Assembly (NCBI GenBank): GCA_013398955.1
Contig: VWPU01018750.1
Location: 1-64,000 of the forward strand
Length of the DNA: 64,000 nucleotides
Direction of reading: 5' to 3'
From: Callaeas wilsoni
Lineage: Eukaryota; Chordata; Aves; Passeriformes; Callaeidae
How positions within the stretch are numbered: the stretch's first letter is position 1; every line of letters begins with the position of its first letter. Of the stretch, positions 46,181-58,532 are shown one piece after another. Under the pieces are notes generated by a model, which was not told the origin of the DNA, did not search any database, and saw nothing but the letters and a program-made list of their open reading frames with translations. The position numbers and the translations under genes were made by a program.

Positions 46181-48879
46181 TGTTGCTCCATGCTCTTAAA
46201 TTAAAAAAATAAAAATAAAAGAAAGAAAAAAAATACGGATTTGAATAAATGGGATTTTTACTGGTTTTTAGCCAGTATGGGAGCAAACAGAAAGCAGACC
46301 CCTAGAGGCTCCTAAAGTTATCTTCCCATGCAGACAGTCTCTAGGGAGCTGTGGTGCTTGAGAAAGGAGGCAATGAGAACCATTATAGAAGCACATGACA
46401 CTATTGCTGAAGGTCAGAGAGGTATTGGAATAAAAGAGAAGCTGCTGATACAAAATGACATGACTGCTGCATCTTCTGGACTAGTTCACAATTTTGATTG
46501 GAATGTAGCTCAAACACATCATGAATGCGATTAATAAAGAAAAGTACATAATAATGATGATGGCTGAACTGGTGCTTCCCCAGATGGCTGCAGAATAGGT
46601 GAGAGCAGGAATCTAAGATAAAATTAACTACAAAATATGTAGTTAATGCTACTGCCTAAGGACAGTTTGATTTGAAAATGCTATTGTAGTTTTGTGAAGT
46701 GGACACTGCAGTGCATAGTTGCAAGCACTGAATGAAGGAATGAATTGTCAGCCTTCTCCTCCTGACTGTTACAGTAAAGAAACTGTGGAGGAGAGTAAGA
46801 GAAAGTTAAGATATGATTTTGTCACAAATAACAGGAAATTCATGGAAGCACTCTTTACTGTCACACCTGTATTTTCTATTGCTGGTATTTTGATGGTTGT
46901 GCTTGATCATATAATCCTTTAAGAGTAATTAGGCTTTGAGAAGACTCAGGTTTACCTATCACCATTGATATATACTACAGCCTCTTTAATTATATTTTAA
47001 AAAATGCAGTTCATTTGTTTATGTGATGGCATTATGCTGCTGGAAAATGAAGTTATCCATTAACAGCATAAATTAAGCCTATATTTTGATTTGGCATCAT
47101 GTAGCACATATTTTAAAAGGGTCACATTTTAAGTGTGATGAGCTCTTTTTTTACTGCATAGCCTCAGTTTCTTTATGAGGTCCAGCAAAAGTCTTTCGAT
47201 GACTGTGGCTCTGATTTTGACTAGAACTGCTCTCTAGTGTTCTGACATTGGTTCTGATAACTTTGAGTGATTAAAGTCAGTCTCCTTCAACAAACTCTCT
47301 GGTTTGACAAATCTTTTTTATTTTATCTTCTTCGTTCTCATGTTAATGAAAAAGTAAATTAGCATGTAAGTTGGCAAGAACACTGCACTGAGCAACATGC
47401 ATTTTCACAAGACCATTGTCCTGAGGTTTGTAGTTTTTTAAAAAGGTTTGATCTGAGTAAATTAAGAAAGCTTATCAGAATTCTCTGACTGAATGCTTAT
47501 AAGAGCCAGAACAGCTTTCCAGTTACATCTGGGCTTGCAACAGCAAGTGGGATTCAATGCCACTGCCTAAAATTCACCCATGTTTATTTCCTGTTTTCAA
47601 GGTCAATCCATTTTGTGTGCTTCATAGATGCTCTTTGAAACTGGGATACCAAGAACATCAGAGATTAAATTTCCAAAGTATTTTTTTCAAAGTGACAATG
47701 AGCCTAATTCACTGTCAGTTAATGCCAGGTGTTTTTTTCCCTGGTATTAAGTTCTTCAAAACTGTAGCTTTATAGGACACTATTCAGACGGGCTTAACAT
47801 AGGGAGGAAAAGTTTACTTTGTCAAATAGAATGGACAATTCATTGCATCACATTTTGTAATTCTGGTATTAAGCATAAAAACAGTGGTTTGTTTTTTAGC
47901 AAATGATCTTTGTAGAATTTGAGGTAGCATATAATAAAAAACAAGAACTGCATACCTAATGTCAAAAGCCTACAGGCAAAAAGAGTCCTGCTTGGTGGTT
48001 CTAGCTTTTTCTGGAGTGTTTCAATATCCACATTTTAAGGCAACGCCTATGAATGTCCATCTTCCCTTGGAATCTTCTGGGACCAATGAAGTGTCCGTCT
48101 TTTAATCTGATTGTAAAATATTGCCCCAGCTCTTTACCACAAATTTGAAAATCAATTTTTATATCTTGCTAAAACTATGGACCTCTCATTTATTTCTATG
48201 GTTATTCTACCAAGAGCAAATAACTCAAAGTGAAGAGGGTTTCTGTGTTTTTCTGTTACAACTCTCCTCTCTCTCCCACGTGCTTGTGCACATGTGCCTG
48301 GACACAGATGCATACAATATACATATAGATGTGTATACATGTTTACAGGTACATACATCTCTACATATGAAATATTTATATAGGTAAGAATACAGCAGCT
48401 GGAACTCCTAGAAATGATTATGTGACATGCATGCTTTTCTAAAGTCATCAGAGACTCATAGAATGATTACATGCCTTTTCTGACCTGGATGGTTTTTGGC
48501 TTTGTCTTGAAGTTTTTTGAGTGGTGTGTGTAATGTACTATTATTTGTTATTTAAATTCATCACCTGGTAAACCCTCTGTTTTTTTAGATGGAAATCCAC
48601 ATTGATGGAAATTTGGTTTTCCACATGTTGTTTCACAGTCTCCAAACCATTTCAGCTTTAATGATATCCTTACATGGGCTGATTATTATGCTATATTCCA
48701 GGCTGAAATAATAGTGTACCTGGCCATCTGCTTCTGCCTTTTCCAGCACCTTAGTGAGGACAGCTCCATGGCACTCGGTGGGGGCCAGGGCAGGATCCTA
48801 CCGAGACGTCCACACATTCCTTTTGTGGGAAAATACAGACTTTGTCAGTGAATTTCAAAGCTGTTTAATTAAGCACTCA

Positions 48880-49080
48880 TCCTTTCTAAGAATAATAGTC
48901 TTTAATAGCGTACATGTCCAACAGCAGCAAACATATCATCTCTGTAAGGTAACAAAAATACCTGCTAGTCATAATGCAAACCCTGCAATGGCATTCTAAC
49001 CAGTGTTTAAATTTAAAATAGCAGACCGCTGATTAATCGTAATGATCAGTCAGCCCCAAACTAGATTAAGAAACTTGAAT
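48880..49080. promoter_or_regulatory. Possible conserved non-coding element
   Basis: Contains TAATAGCGTACATGTCC, TAGTCATAATGCAAACCC, CAGACCGCTGATTAATCG and TAATGATCAGTC in tight order. The TGATTAATCG segment is a Bicoid/OTX-like plus homeodomain-like site and ATGCAAA an octamer-like site. No coding frame. Inference only. Confidence 0.22.
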
Positions 49081-50291
49081 ACTCTGAGAATAATATATGG
49101 CTACCAATTTCAAAGTGTGGTACAAATATAGCAATTTTGGATTAATGTATATTTCTAGAAATGTAGCAGGATGAATTTAATTCATTTTATAGTGTTCATG
49201 GCTTTTAAAAATGATTTTAGTGAATTACTATAGAAGCTGCATCTTATTCTTTTAATTAATCTCTTATTTAAAGAAATGTTTTCATCCAAGATACTAAAGA
49301 AGTACATTATAAACATGCTCAGGCGAAAGGTAATAGATTTGGAGTTTAATTGTAATGTTCTGTTAAGCATTTTAATGGAAAACTTGATGACCCAATTATA
49401 CAGCAAAAGTGGAAAATCAGAACACAGTATCTGGATTTGAATATAAAAATGCTGAGATGCATAATACATAGGAGTTTGATATCTATTCTACTTCTTGTCA
49501 AGAAGGTACAAAATTATCAAGAATTAACAGAGAGCAGAAATCAGACCCTGGAAAAGAGCTAGGCATTCTGGAGAGGAATATAAATTATAGTTTAACTTGG
49601 AATAGCACTCTGCCTTCCCATGCAATGCAGAATCAGTATTTTCTTTAATTTTCCTGCACTACCACTTTCATAGTGGCCTCACCAAGATCTTCTTCCCAGG
49701 GTTACTCCTTCCCACCATTGAAAGTCAGCTACAGAATTAGCTAGTTTAAGAAGAGATTTTCCAAGATACCTGTAGCTCAGTCAGAAGCTAGGTATTTCTT
49801 TTATCTTAAAAATCTTCCCTTTCTGTCTAAGCTGTGGTTCCCAAACTGAGGTCCTAACAGGCCATTGGTGAGGCTGGGAAGAATAAAAGAGTGGCTTAAA
49901 GAACCGTAGTATTTTAATAGTTATTTCAATTCTAAAAAGTAAAGCTGATAATGTGCTAGTCTTCACTTGAACCTACAACAACTCCACAAGTCTACTAGGA
50001 CAAAAAGTTTGAGAATGACTGCAGTGTTCAATTATTTTGTCTTCTCCAAGAGCAGATACAAGTAAAATCTTCTATCTTCGACGTGTAACAGAAAACACAG
50101 AAAAATGGTGTTTCATTCGATAAGTGGTACTTTGGGTCCCTAATGTTGAAAGAAAATGTCATGAAAATGTGCAGATGTAATTATTCATGAAAAATGAATT
50201 CGTTATGCAAAGTCCTTAAGAAAAGTACCCCAGGTACTTGTTACCTGAGGTAAATATGCAGACATGTAAGACCATGAATCTATCAATTTTA

Positions 50292-50322
50292 CTTAATGCC
50301 TCAAAAGAGATGAGGCATTAAG
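50292..50322. repeat. Perfect 12-bp hairpin, 7-nt loop
   Basis: Arms CTTAATGCCTCA (50292-50303) and TGAGGCATTAAG (50311-50322) pair completely around AAAGAGA. A second, smaller hairpin (CAGGTA/TACCTG, five-base loop) lies at 50231-50247. There is no T run after it that would suggest an RNA polymerase III stop. A role in RNA or a remnant of a small inverted-repeat element are both possible. Confidence 0.85.
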
Positions 50323-50929
50323 GGTATCTGACCTGCTACCAAACTCTACCAAACAGGAGTCTGGGGCACAGATCTTTATTAGCCTGCTGGTATTTACTTT
50401 TTAGCGATTCCAATCCTTGATTTCTCACTGCCTCTACACATAGAAATGTTATCCACTAAGTAAAAGTCAATGCCAAGCATACCCACAACTACAGCTAGCC
50501 TCTGGAGTGCCAATTGGCTGTATTATTTTACTTGAATATTGTACAAAAATCTATATCATATTTACTATATTACCAACACAAACCCCATTAATTTATATCT
50601 AGCCTCATATGATCTTCACTTCCTGCAAATTTCATGGGGCTGTGATAGACCATGGACCTGTCAATATCGATTTCATCTTTGTTATGGTCTACATCATCAA
50701 GTGCAGATGCTCAAAAATTAATTAGCTCAACAATTCAGGTTGTGGCACGATTCTTGAGGAACCAGTGCCGTGGTAGCAGCTGGCTGTTGGACTTTCCTTG
50801 GGAGAAGCTGACAGAGTTAATTTGTGGTCTTCAAATGTATAACCATTCTTAAAAGCCAAGCAGTTCTTCTGGTGGTTCAGAAATTCCTAAGTGACTTTTA
50901 CATATCTTTTTGTATGCAAGTTATGGAAA

Positions 50930-52450
50930 AAAAAAAAGGTATCTGGAGAACTGGTCACTCTAGATTTGGTTCTGATCATCCAAAGAGGACTAGCTGCAAA
51001 TGTGGAGACTGAAGGCAAAGTGACAGTGGCAAAACAATGAAAAAGTTCAAGACCTTTAAGAAAAGGAGACACGTGACCCTGTAATATAAAAGCAGTGCAT
51101 TTCAAACAGGGAGCCCTTAACAGTTTCAGAAAAAGATGAGGCATACAGACAAACTAAATAAATTCTGTAAGGAAATAAATTACTACAAAAAAATTAATTC
51201 CTCAAATACAGTGGAAGAGTAGGAACTACACTAAGAGACCAATCTTGTAAAATGATCAGTTCTTTAGTAAAAGTCTAAAATAAAGAATCTAGAAAGTATG
51301 AAGTAATTCAAATGATTACAGATGAATATGAAAAGATAGCAGAAGGTACTGAGATAAATTCAGAAGTGCCAAGGGACAAATCAAGAAACTTTTTACAAGA
51401 TACATGAAAGGTGAAAAGAAAGCAGTTATAGTAAGAGCAAGACAAGGAAAATTATGACCGTTACATCGTAGAGATTGAAAAACTGAAACTCGTATACATA
51501 GTTAATTTCTGCTTATGTCTACACTACAAATTCTGTGAGCAGTCAGGAACCAAGGAAAGTTGTGAAATCTCAGGTTAAGACAACAGTTTAGAAAAGTACA
51601 AAGATAACACAGACATTTTCAGATGCCTAGGACCAATGAAATTCCTACTATATATGTAGCTAAAGCAATGTTGGAGTATTTTCAGAGGTGATATTTCAGA
51701 AGAATTAAGAAGGGCATATGTAAAGACTATGACAACAAGGGAAAAAGAGAGTCAAGAAACTGTACACTAACCAGCTTCACTTCGCTTCTCTGTGAGAGAT
51801 GGTCTCAGATAATGAAATAAATTCTTTATAGGCACCTCAAAGTATATAAAAAGGTGCACAGTCAGTATGATTCAAAGACAAACCATGTCACACCAGTTCA
51901 GCTGTGATACAGTACTTGGTGGTGTACTGGATATAAGAGAAACAGTAGACCTTACTGTTCTTGACTTAAATAAATTCTATATCACACAAGCATCTCATAA
52001 GGAAGCTAGATGAAACTCTTTGACTGCAAAATTGATCAAAATTTATTTTGAGTGCTTACCAGTTTGGTACTACTCCATATTTTCATTATTAATCTGGAAG
52101 ATGCATAATATAGCATTTTGCTTATTAAATTTACAGGGAACACTACTGTGGGAGTGGCTGAAAGCATGCCAGAGGATGGAATTATAACTTAAATTGATCA
52201 GAAGAAATCAGCTGAAAAAAAATGAACACAATTCAGTAAGCAGGAATACATAAATCTGCTCTTAGACGTGATGAACTGAATAGGAAATAAGAAGCAATAG
52301 ACTAGGTTTCAGATTTGTAGAAAAAAGCTGGGAGACATAATGGGTCACAAACTGAGTATGAGTCACCAGTGTCATGATACAGTGAAAAAAGAAAATACTG
52401 TAAGGGTGTACATAGCGGCAAAATAAAGAGAGTTAAGTGGAAAACATAGT
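50930..52450 (+). mobile_element. Ancient, decayed CR1 LINE (endonuclease end through reverse transcriptase)
   Basis: The order of recognisable relics follows ORF2 of old CR1-type elements. TGGTTCTGATCATCCAAAG and the ACAGTGGC..AAGTTCAAGA segment (50965-51050) match the end of the endonuclease domain; ACCAGCTTCACTTCGCTTC, CACCTCAAAGTATATAAAA and CAAACCATGTCACACCAG (51770-51900) match the start of the reverse transcriptase. CTTGACTTAAATAAATTCTAT then ACACAAGCATCTCATAAGG (51960-52005) follow. A degraded catalytic motif reads AAATTTACAGGGAACAC at 52128-52144 in place of the F-A-D-D codons, and CACAAACTGAGTATGAGTC (52345-52365) with GTGTCATGATACAGTGAAAA marks the later region. No frame stays open. 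Divergence is much higher than in the 22-kb copy, so insertion is far older. Confidence 0.75.
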
Positions 52451-53587
52451 CAATAATTAATCAGTTGAATAAGAGTATTCATTTTTAATAAATATTTAGA
52501 AGGATGCATAGAAGTATCATGCTGCATTACTGTACATCCAAGAATTTGCTAAATATGAAATTCAAAGCACCTTAGGTAATAAACTTCAAATAGTAGAATG
52601 TGTCAAATAAGCACAGCATTCTATGCTGATTTATTTCTAATTCTGCTTGGTGCTGAACAATTTTCCTGAAAGATGTTCAATTCCCTCAGTTTTTACTGAC
52701 TTAGCATTTAGCATATTAAAAGTGATTTTTTTTCCACCTCATACACAGTAGGGCCATACAAAGCTGTCTCTTGGCCTTTGGCTACCAGCACAGAATCGAG
52801 CTCTTCTCTCTATTGGTTCATAAGGCCAAAGTAAGAAAAATAGATTTAAGTAGATAGACTGTCTTGTGCTGAGAAAAAAGGTCAATATATCTACTTATAA
52901 GTTTTGAAAGGTGTGTTTGCTTTTTACTTTGAGAATGTAAAGCTATTAAAATCAATGTTCCATGCAAAATTTTGACAAAATATCTTTTTTTGTTTTTTTA
53001 AAGGCAGACAATTTTAATTCAACAACCAAAATGTCCATTCAACTACCAAATGTTTTAGTGGAATAACTAGAATCCCTCAACCAGGCCAATTTTCATGCTT
53101 GAAGACAAGTATGTGCTTAAGTGCCATGTCGAACAGGAAGACCATTACTGCTAGAAGTGCAGTAAAATCTTAAACTGAACTTTATGAATGGACTCTTGGA
53201 GAAGAATGCTAAATTTGCAAATGTAAATAAAACGTCCCATGGTTTAAAGAAAATTGTTGGGTTCTGTGACTGGCTCTGTCACAGATTTACATAACAATGG
53301 ATAAGTCACTTAATCTTTTTTAGTTTCTCCATCTGTACAATAACATCAGCTCTGGGGCAGTGTTGTGAGACTTAGTTAATTGCATAGAAATTATTTAAAG
53401 ATCTTTCAGTGAAAAGTTGTACTGATGCTTTGAGAAACGTGACCCTTTTTATGTTAATGATTGTCTTTTCTCTTTCTGTAGAAATGACACAAGCCAAAGA
53501 AACAATTCTTTTTTGACTGGTGCTTGCTACACAACTAAATTTTGAAGCAGCCTAAAGAATTTTCACAAGCCAGATACTCTGGGTCCT
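52451..53587. other. Unique non-coding DNA
   Basis: About 1.1 kb of AT-rich sequence after the old CR1. The only item of note is a good plus-strand acceptor (TTTTCTCTTTCTGTAG, ending at 53481) followed by a 20-codon open segment with a stop at 53543-53545. Confidence 0.5.
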
Positions 53588-53632
53588 GGGAAGGGAGTAA
53601 GAGAAGGAAAGGAAGGAAAAAAGAGAGAAAGA
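53588..53632 (+). repeat. Polypurine tract
   Basis: Apart from one T at 53598 the plus strand is all A and G for about 45 bases, with AAGGAAAGGAAGG symmetry. Mirror-like polypurine tracts can form intramolecular triplexes. On the minus strand the same tract forms a very strong splice-acceptor-like polypyrimidine run ending TTCCCAG, after which a 16-codon frame ends in a stop. Confidence 0.85.
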
Positions 53633-56600
53633 CCTTTTCCCTCTTAGTCTTCCTTGGATGGCAGAATTGCGCAAAGCACGTGTACATGCACATAGAAGGG
53701 AAGGCTGTCCAGATGTGAGCTTCCCCCTTTACCTGACCTTAGCTGCTGACTCAGTGGAGCAGACCTGATGATACTGGTCAAATGTCCAGCCTCCTCTAGG
53801 GGTGAGGAGTTGCCATGGCTGCAGAGCAAACAGGAAGGAATCAAATGGGGGAGGACAAGGGGATGGGTACAGAAGAAATGAATCCACGTAAGAAGCAATA
53901 ATAATCCGAGTAAGTGGCACTCCTGTAGAGTGTTTTGTCAAAACAACAAAGACCGAATTTCCCAACAAAAATTATTTTAAATATTTTGCTTGAGCCCCTT
54001 ATTAATTATGCTGCCGTTCTGCCTGCTGCTATAATTAATAGTTTTACAATTCCTTCATTCTAAAATGCTCTCTTAACTCCTGGCTGAGGACAGATGAATG
54101 TTGATGACAAGGAGAATAGAAATGAAGAACTGACATTAATGAAGATTCAAAATGCATGCGTGAATGGCAGAGCTTTATCTGTACAACCACAAGAAACTGA
54201 GAAGGGTCTAGAAGAGCAAACATCCCAAGCAAAACCTTCTTGCTTGTTTGTACCAAATATTATAATACGCATGTATGTATGAATATACAAAAAATAGCAA
54301 GTGGACACAGTTGTAAGAATACAGTAAGATACCACGGTGACCAGAGACTTTATAAAAACCCAAACAGATAGCAAAGGGCTCCTGAATGTAATGAGCCGCA
54401 TGGCTGATTAGGCAGCGAGACCACACTGTGCAAGAATGAGGCCTAAAGCAAAGAACAGCCTGAAAAAAAGCCATGAGAGAGAGAGAGGGAGAGGGACTTG
54501 GAAGAATGAGATAAGTAGACTTAGAGCTAGAAACAAAGGCAGAAAGAGATCTGTAGGGCTTGTAGGAGAAGGAGTTTGGTATGTGGCAGACAATAAAGGG
54601 CTTAGAAAGGAGCAGTTAGCCTTGGGCCCTCAAAGAGTGCCAAGAGCTCAGGGAAAAACAGACTTAAACAAGGAAATGTGCGTGTGGTAAAGGCATGGGG
54701 GAGCAAGAAGAGGGGCAGCAGGGCAGCTGCAGGTGATCACTACAAAAGAGGGCAATGTGTATTGGAGAGGCAGCATGAATCTACGGGCACAGTTAAGAGC
54801 TACCAAAGGCTTCTGCTATGGATATGCAGTTTCTGTCTTTGGTCTGATTGCAGAAGAGTGCAAGAATTTCTATCGTCCTATTAAAAGAAGAGCCAGTATT
54901 TTTGGTGAGCGCTATTCATCTTCCTCTCAAGTGTCTGTCCCTTAGTCCTAAATTCACAGTAGTTATGTCTTCTTCAAGGCTGGGTTTTGAATCTCATTTG
55001 GATGTTTGACATGAAGTCAGGGTGAAAATGATCATAATTCTTATCAACGGCACAAATTATATGTTTTTAGTTTTAAAGGCTCAGAGGTGAAATCTAGTCT
55101 GGAGTGCAAGGATTGCATGACAAATATGTCCCCCTCATTTTATGCATGGCAATTGCCAGTGTGTCAATAACATCCAACAGCTCTAAAACTGAAAATTTCA
55201 TTTATCACATGACTGTAAGCTCACTTAAGCAGACTGCCTCACTCTCCTACAGACATATAGACAGGTGAGAATTTGAGCATCCTGAACCCTCCTTTCCCTT
55301 TGGCTGACCTGAGCCTGTGGCTCCTTGCTCGTAGCAGAAGCAGGAGAATTGCTTCAGAGGTACACATCTTTTTTGAGAGTACTGCACAAAAAAAGAGGAT
55401 GATTTTAGCCTCATGCAAACATCACCCCACGCAGAGGTCTCCACATACACAAACAAGTCTGCCACAAAATGAACTATGGCACTTGCCACTGCAACTTGAA
55501 TCAATTGCCAGTTACAGTGAGATGCAAGACTCATGGGTAAATTGCCTGCCTTTATTTAGTTACTGTAATAACAGTGAATACTTGGAATTTAATTTTGTTC
55601 TCTTTTCCTTGAGTCTCATTATAAAATTTCAGCAATTCATTGATTTTCACACTTTTATCCAGACACCAATGTTGGTGAACCAGGAAAAATACACTGGGTA
55701 ATCCTAAGTTAAAAAATCACATAATTTCCATTAAAACTTTTAATATAAACTTATATAAGTACTGGTATTTATATAATGAATATGTTTAGGAAAATCTCAG
55801 TGTTCATGGGTTTAAAAATCCCACTTACAGTCCATGTAGTTAATGGTTGAATTTCTTTTGCTTTGTATTGCCATAAGATAAATTTGAAGTGAAACTCAGA
55901 GTTATCCAAAAACTGGAAGAATTAAGGAATTTGTTGACAAAGACATTGAAGCTGCAGTTAGGTACTCAGCCAAGCTATAGGGTCAATAGTAGGAGAATTT
56001 TCATGTTCCAAACCTCCAGGTCAAGACAACAGCTGCCCATAGAAAAATCAAAATGACTAATGATTTAATCAGACATATCAGAAGATTTAGAGAAGGTGAA
56101 ATTTGAAAATTAATTTCATATTCAAATATCTTTTTGTAGGAGAGGACCTCACTCTTTAGCTGAACATTTCCCTCCTTCAATTATGAAATCCTTTCAAATA
56201 ATGAATGGTGTAAAATAATAGTTGAATTGAATCCATGTAGCTAAGGAAAAAATCATTCTTTGAACTTTGAACATTAGCTTCTCTAAATCAATATTTGAAT
56301 AACGACCCAGACAATAATAAAAATAAAACAGAATAAAAATAAGAACCAACCAAACAAAAATCCCCCGACAGGTCTCTATCATCTTCAGAGTTCTCTTCAA
56401 TACAGCTGATAAGGGAGGAGAGAAGAAGTCATGCCATGGTTTTTATGACATGACATCACAGCAGAGAAGGTTCCAGCCCTGAGGAGTTTGTAGTACAAAA
56501 CCCATTCAACCAGCTACTGAAGCTAAAGACTTGAAGTGATGGGAGTATGCTCACACTAATACTCCTGCAGTTGGTAAAGTACTTTGTACAAAACAGCATA

Positions 56601-57249
56601 CATATTCATAAGCAAAAATCGTTGCTAAAGCAATTTCAGATAAATAGCTTTAGCTAGCCTCAGCTAACTTCTACAAACAACTTCAAACTTTGTGTCTGTA
56701 AACTCAACACCTTTGAAAAAGAGTAAATATGCTGTCAAGAGGTTCTGTGTAATTCTCAGTGGCTGTGATAATCTAACATTTATGACTAATCTATCCAATT
56801 TGTTTCTGCCCTTGATTTTTCCCCTTACTTTGTTCTTGTACATGTATGTACTGATTCTATGGTGTTTCTCTTTAATTATGTAGGAAATACTTTGAAATCA
56901 AGAAAGTCTCATAAAACAGAAGTTGTTACATAGATTCTAGACATTTTCTTTTAATTTGTGATGGCACAAAAATGCTGCCTTAAGCAGCAATGACATACGC
57001 TGTCCCTTTTGTGCCAGAGATGTACTGGCTATTAGGTATTCTTAATTTCTGTAAATGTGAGATCAGCTTTTATATTTCTTAGAAGAATCTGATATTTAGG
57101 TGGAAGAGAAATAACTAGGTACAGGCTTTTTTCAGTGGCTTATGAAATAATATTTAGAGATATGTTAAAAAAGGTATGTATCAGGTAGCAAATATAATCC
57201 TGTAGCACTATACCGTGTGTATGATAATTGCTGAATGATATTTTCTTGA

Positions 57250-57345
57250 ATAATGAATTACCTAATAGCCAATAATTAATTAGATCATTCATTAATCAAT
57301 TGATTGATTAATTAATTCATTCGAGTTAATTTTAATGGACTCATT
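57250..57345. promoter_or_regulatory. Dense TAAT/TGAT homeodomain-core tract
   Basis: Within 95 bases there are about a dozen TAAT or ATTA cores plus TGATTGAT repeats (a TALE/PBX-type core). AATCAATTGATT is a 12-bp perfect palindrome. The pattern is partly simple-sequence like, so slippage is an alternative origin. Binding is inferred only. Confidence 0.3.
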
Positions 57346-57628
57346 TCCAGTACACTAAATGTCTGAAAATGAAGGCCGGTGGGACTTGACTGTGTGTCCA
57401 GAGCAATAATGTGGTGTCCCATTGTCACAAAGGCAATGTGACTAAAGAACACCATGGGAGGTCCAATTTCACCTGTGAGGTGGAAGTGATCCTTATATTC
57501 TGTATTTCTTTGAAGGACTGTTACTCACCTTAAAGCAGGCAGGAAAGGAAAGGTCAAGTTAGAAATATGGGACTGCTGGGGGGTGTGAGCGGCTCAAACT
57601 GTCAGCCAAGTTCACTGCCCACATCAGC

Positions 57629-57669
57629 ACGCTGCTGGACACACTGCTGGACACCCTGCTGGACACGCT
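57629..57669 (+). repeat. 12-bp tandem repeat in a small GC-rich island
   Basis: Three successive units, ACGCTGCTGGAC, ACACTGCTGGAC and ACCCTGCTGGAC, differ from each other only at the third and fourth bases, and a partial fourth follows. The array lies in about 160 bp of GC-rich sequence (57540-57700) in otherwise AT-rich DNA. The period is four codons, but no long frame runs through. Confidence 0.9.
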
Positions 57670-58439
57670 CCCACGCAGCTGTCACCTGGCGTGTGTGACA
57701 ATTATACAGCATAGCCACAGGCAACTGAGTTCAAAAAGTAGATATTATGCAAGGTCTTCAGGTTGTGTAAATTGGCAAAGCTCCATTGAACTTAGCTGAG
57801 GATCTGGCCCTGTGCGTTGTCATATTATTTGGAAATGCTAAATTGTGTAAATATTCATATTCTCTGCTGTCTGATTTTTATTTTGATCTAACTGAACATA
57901 TTATACCTTATAAATTACATATTAATATACCAATTAGTGGATTTTTTAAATGATCTGATTAAATTTTCTCTTTAGCTGCTTAGCTTATTTTGCAGCAAAT
58001 CTAGTTTCTCCATGCCAATAGTAAAATAAGAGTTGAACAGAAGGGTCCTTGAAAATATACTATAAATCTGAGACCTTTATATAGAATGACACTGTTCACC
58101 TTCTTTGATGCTAGTTCTTACATATAAATGCAAATGTACATCTCATTCATTGTTGTATGTAATGTGATTTAGCTCTAATTGACTGGAAGTTGTGGAAGTC
58201 TGTTTTAGAACTGAATATGTAGATTGCAGCTAATTACACAATGTGAGTCTTTTAAAACATGGGAATATATTTTAAATTCTCAGCTTTTTCCCCTAACTCG
58301 GAATAAAAAGCACATAACTTTGAGCTGAAAATTCTATGTCATGACCATTTCACAATGACATGAATATGCAGTGATATTTTTTCTCTGCTTTCTTTCTTCT
58401 TCCTTTTTTTTAAAAAAATTATTATTATTATTTTTTTAG

Positions 58440-58532
58440 CTGTACCACATAAAACCATCTCCAGATAGGAAATGTAAAATCTCATATGAGCTGTGTTGTG
58501 GCCATTTCTCTGAGAAGACAGAAACTTGCAAG
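58440..58532 (+). other. Candidate 93-nt exon, plus strand
   Basis: An acceptor (TTATTTTTTTAG, after a longer T/C-rich run) and a donor (TTGCAAG|GTAAAA) enclose 93 nt, a multiple of three, open in phase 0 for 31 codons; the other two frames are closed. The peptide starts LYHIKPSPDR, has four Cys including an adjacent pair in YELCCGHF, and ends TETCK. No family is recognised. The acceptor is interrupted by ATT repeats and A runs, so confidence is low. Confidence 0.17.

Larger units (their letters stand above)
43650..50929. other. Unique non-coding DNA
   Basis: No supported gene. A 110-codon minus-strand frame at 45196-45528 and plus-strand frames at 46328-46534 and 46719-46922 have mixed composition but no domain and no convincing splice context. 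Regulatory-looking stretches occur near 45900-46180 and 48880-49080. A perfect 12-bp hairpin lies at 50292-50322. An A-rich run of AAAT/AAAG units lies near 46200-46235. Confidence 0.5.

Noticed and set aside
48450..48500. CATAGAATGATTACATGCC resembling a reverse CR1 tail
   Set aside because: Only about a dozen bases agree and the following sequence does not continue as CR1.
54208..54474. Minus-strand frame of 88 codons after a strong acceptor
   Set aside because: No donor of quality, no known domain, and the acceptor tract is the complement of a GA-repeat.
54436..54945. Two overlapping basic plus-strand frames with a TATA-like box at 54350 and AATAAA at 54583 upstream
   Set aside because: Considered as an LTR and viral gene remnant, but the spacing is wrong, no LTR ends or retroviral motifs are visible, and a GA-repeat explains part of the composition.
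55273..55701. 142-codon plus-strand open frame
   Set aside because: Mixed composition without any recognised motif and no supporting splice sites.
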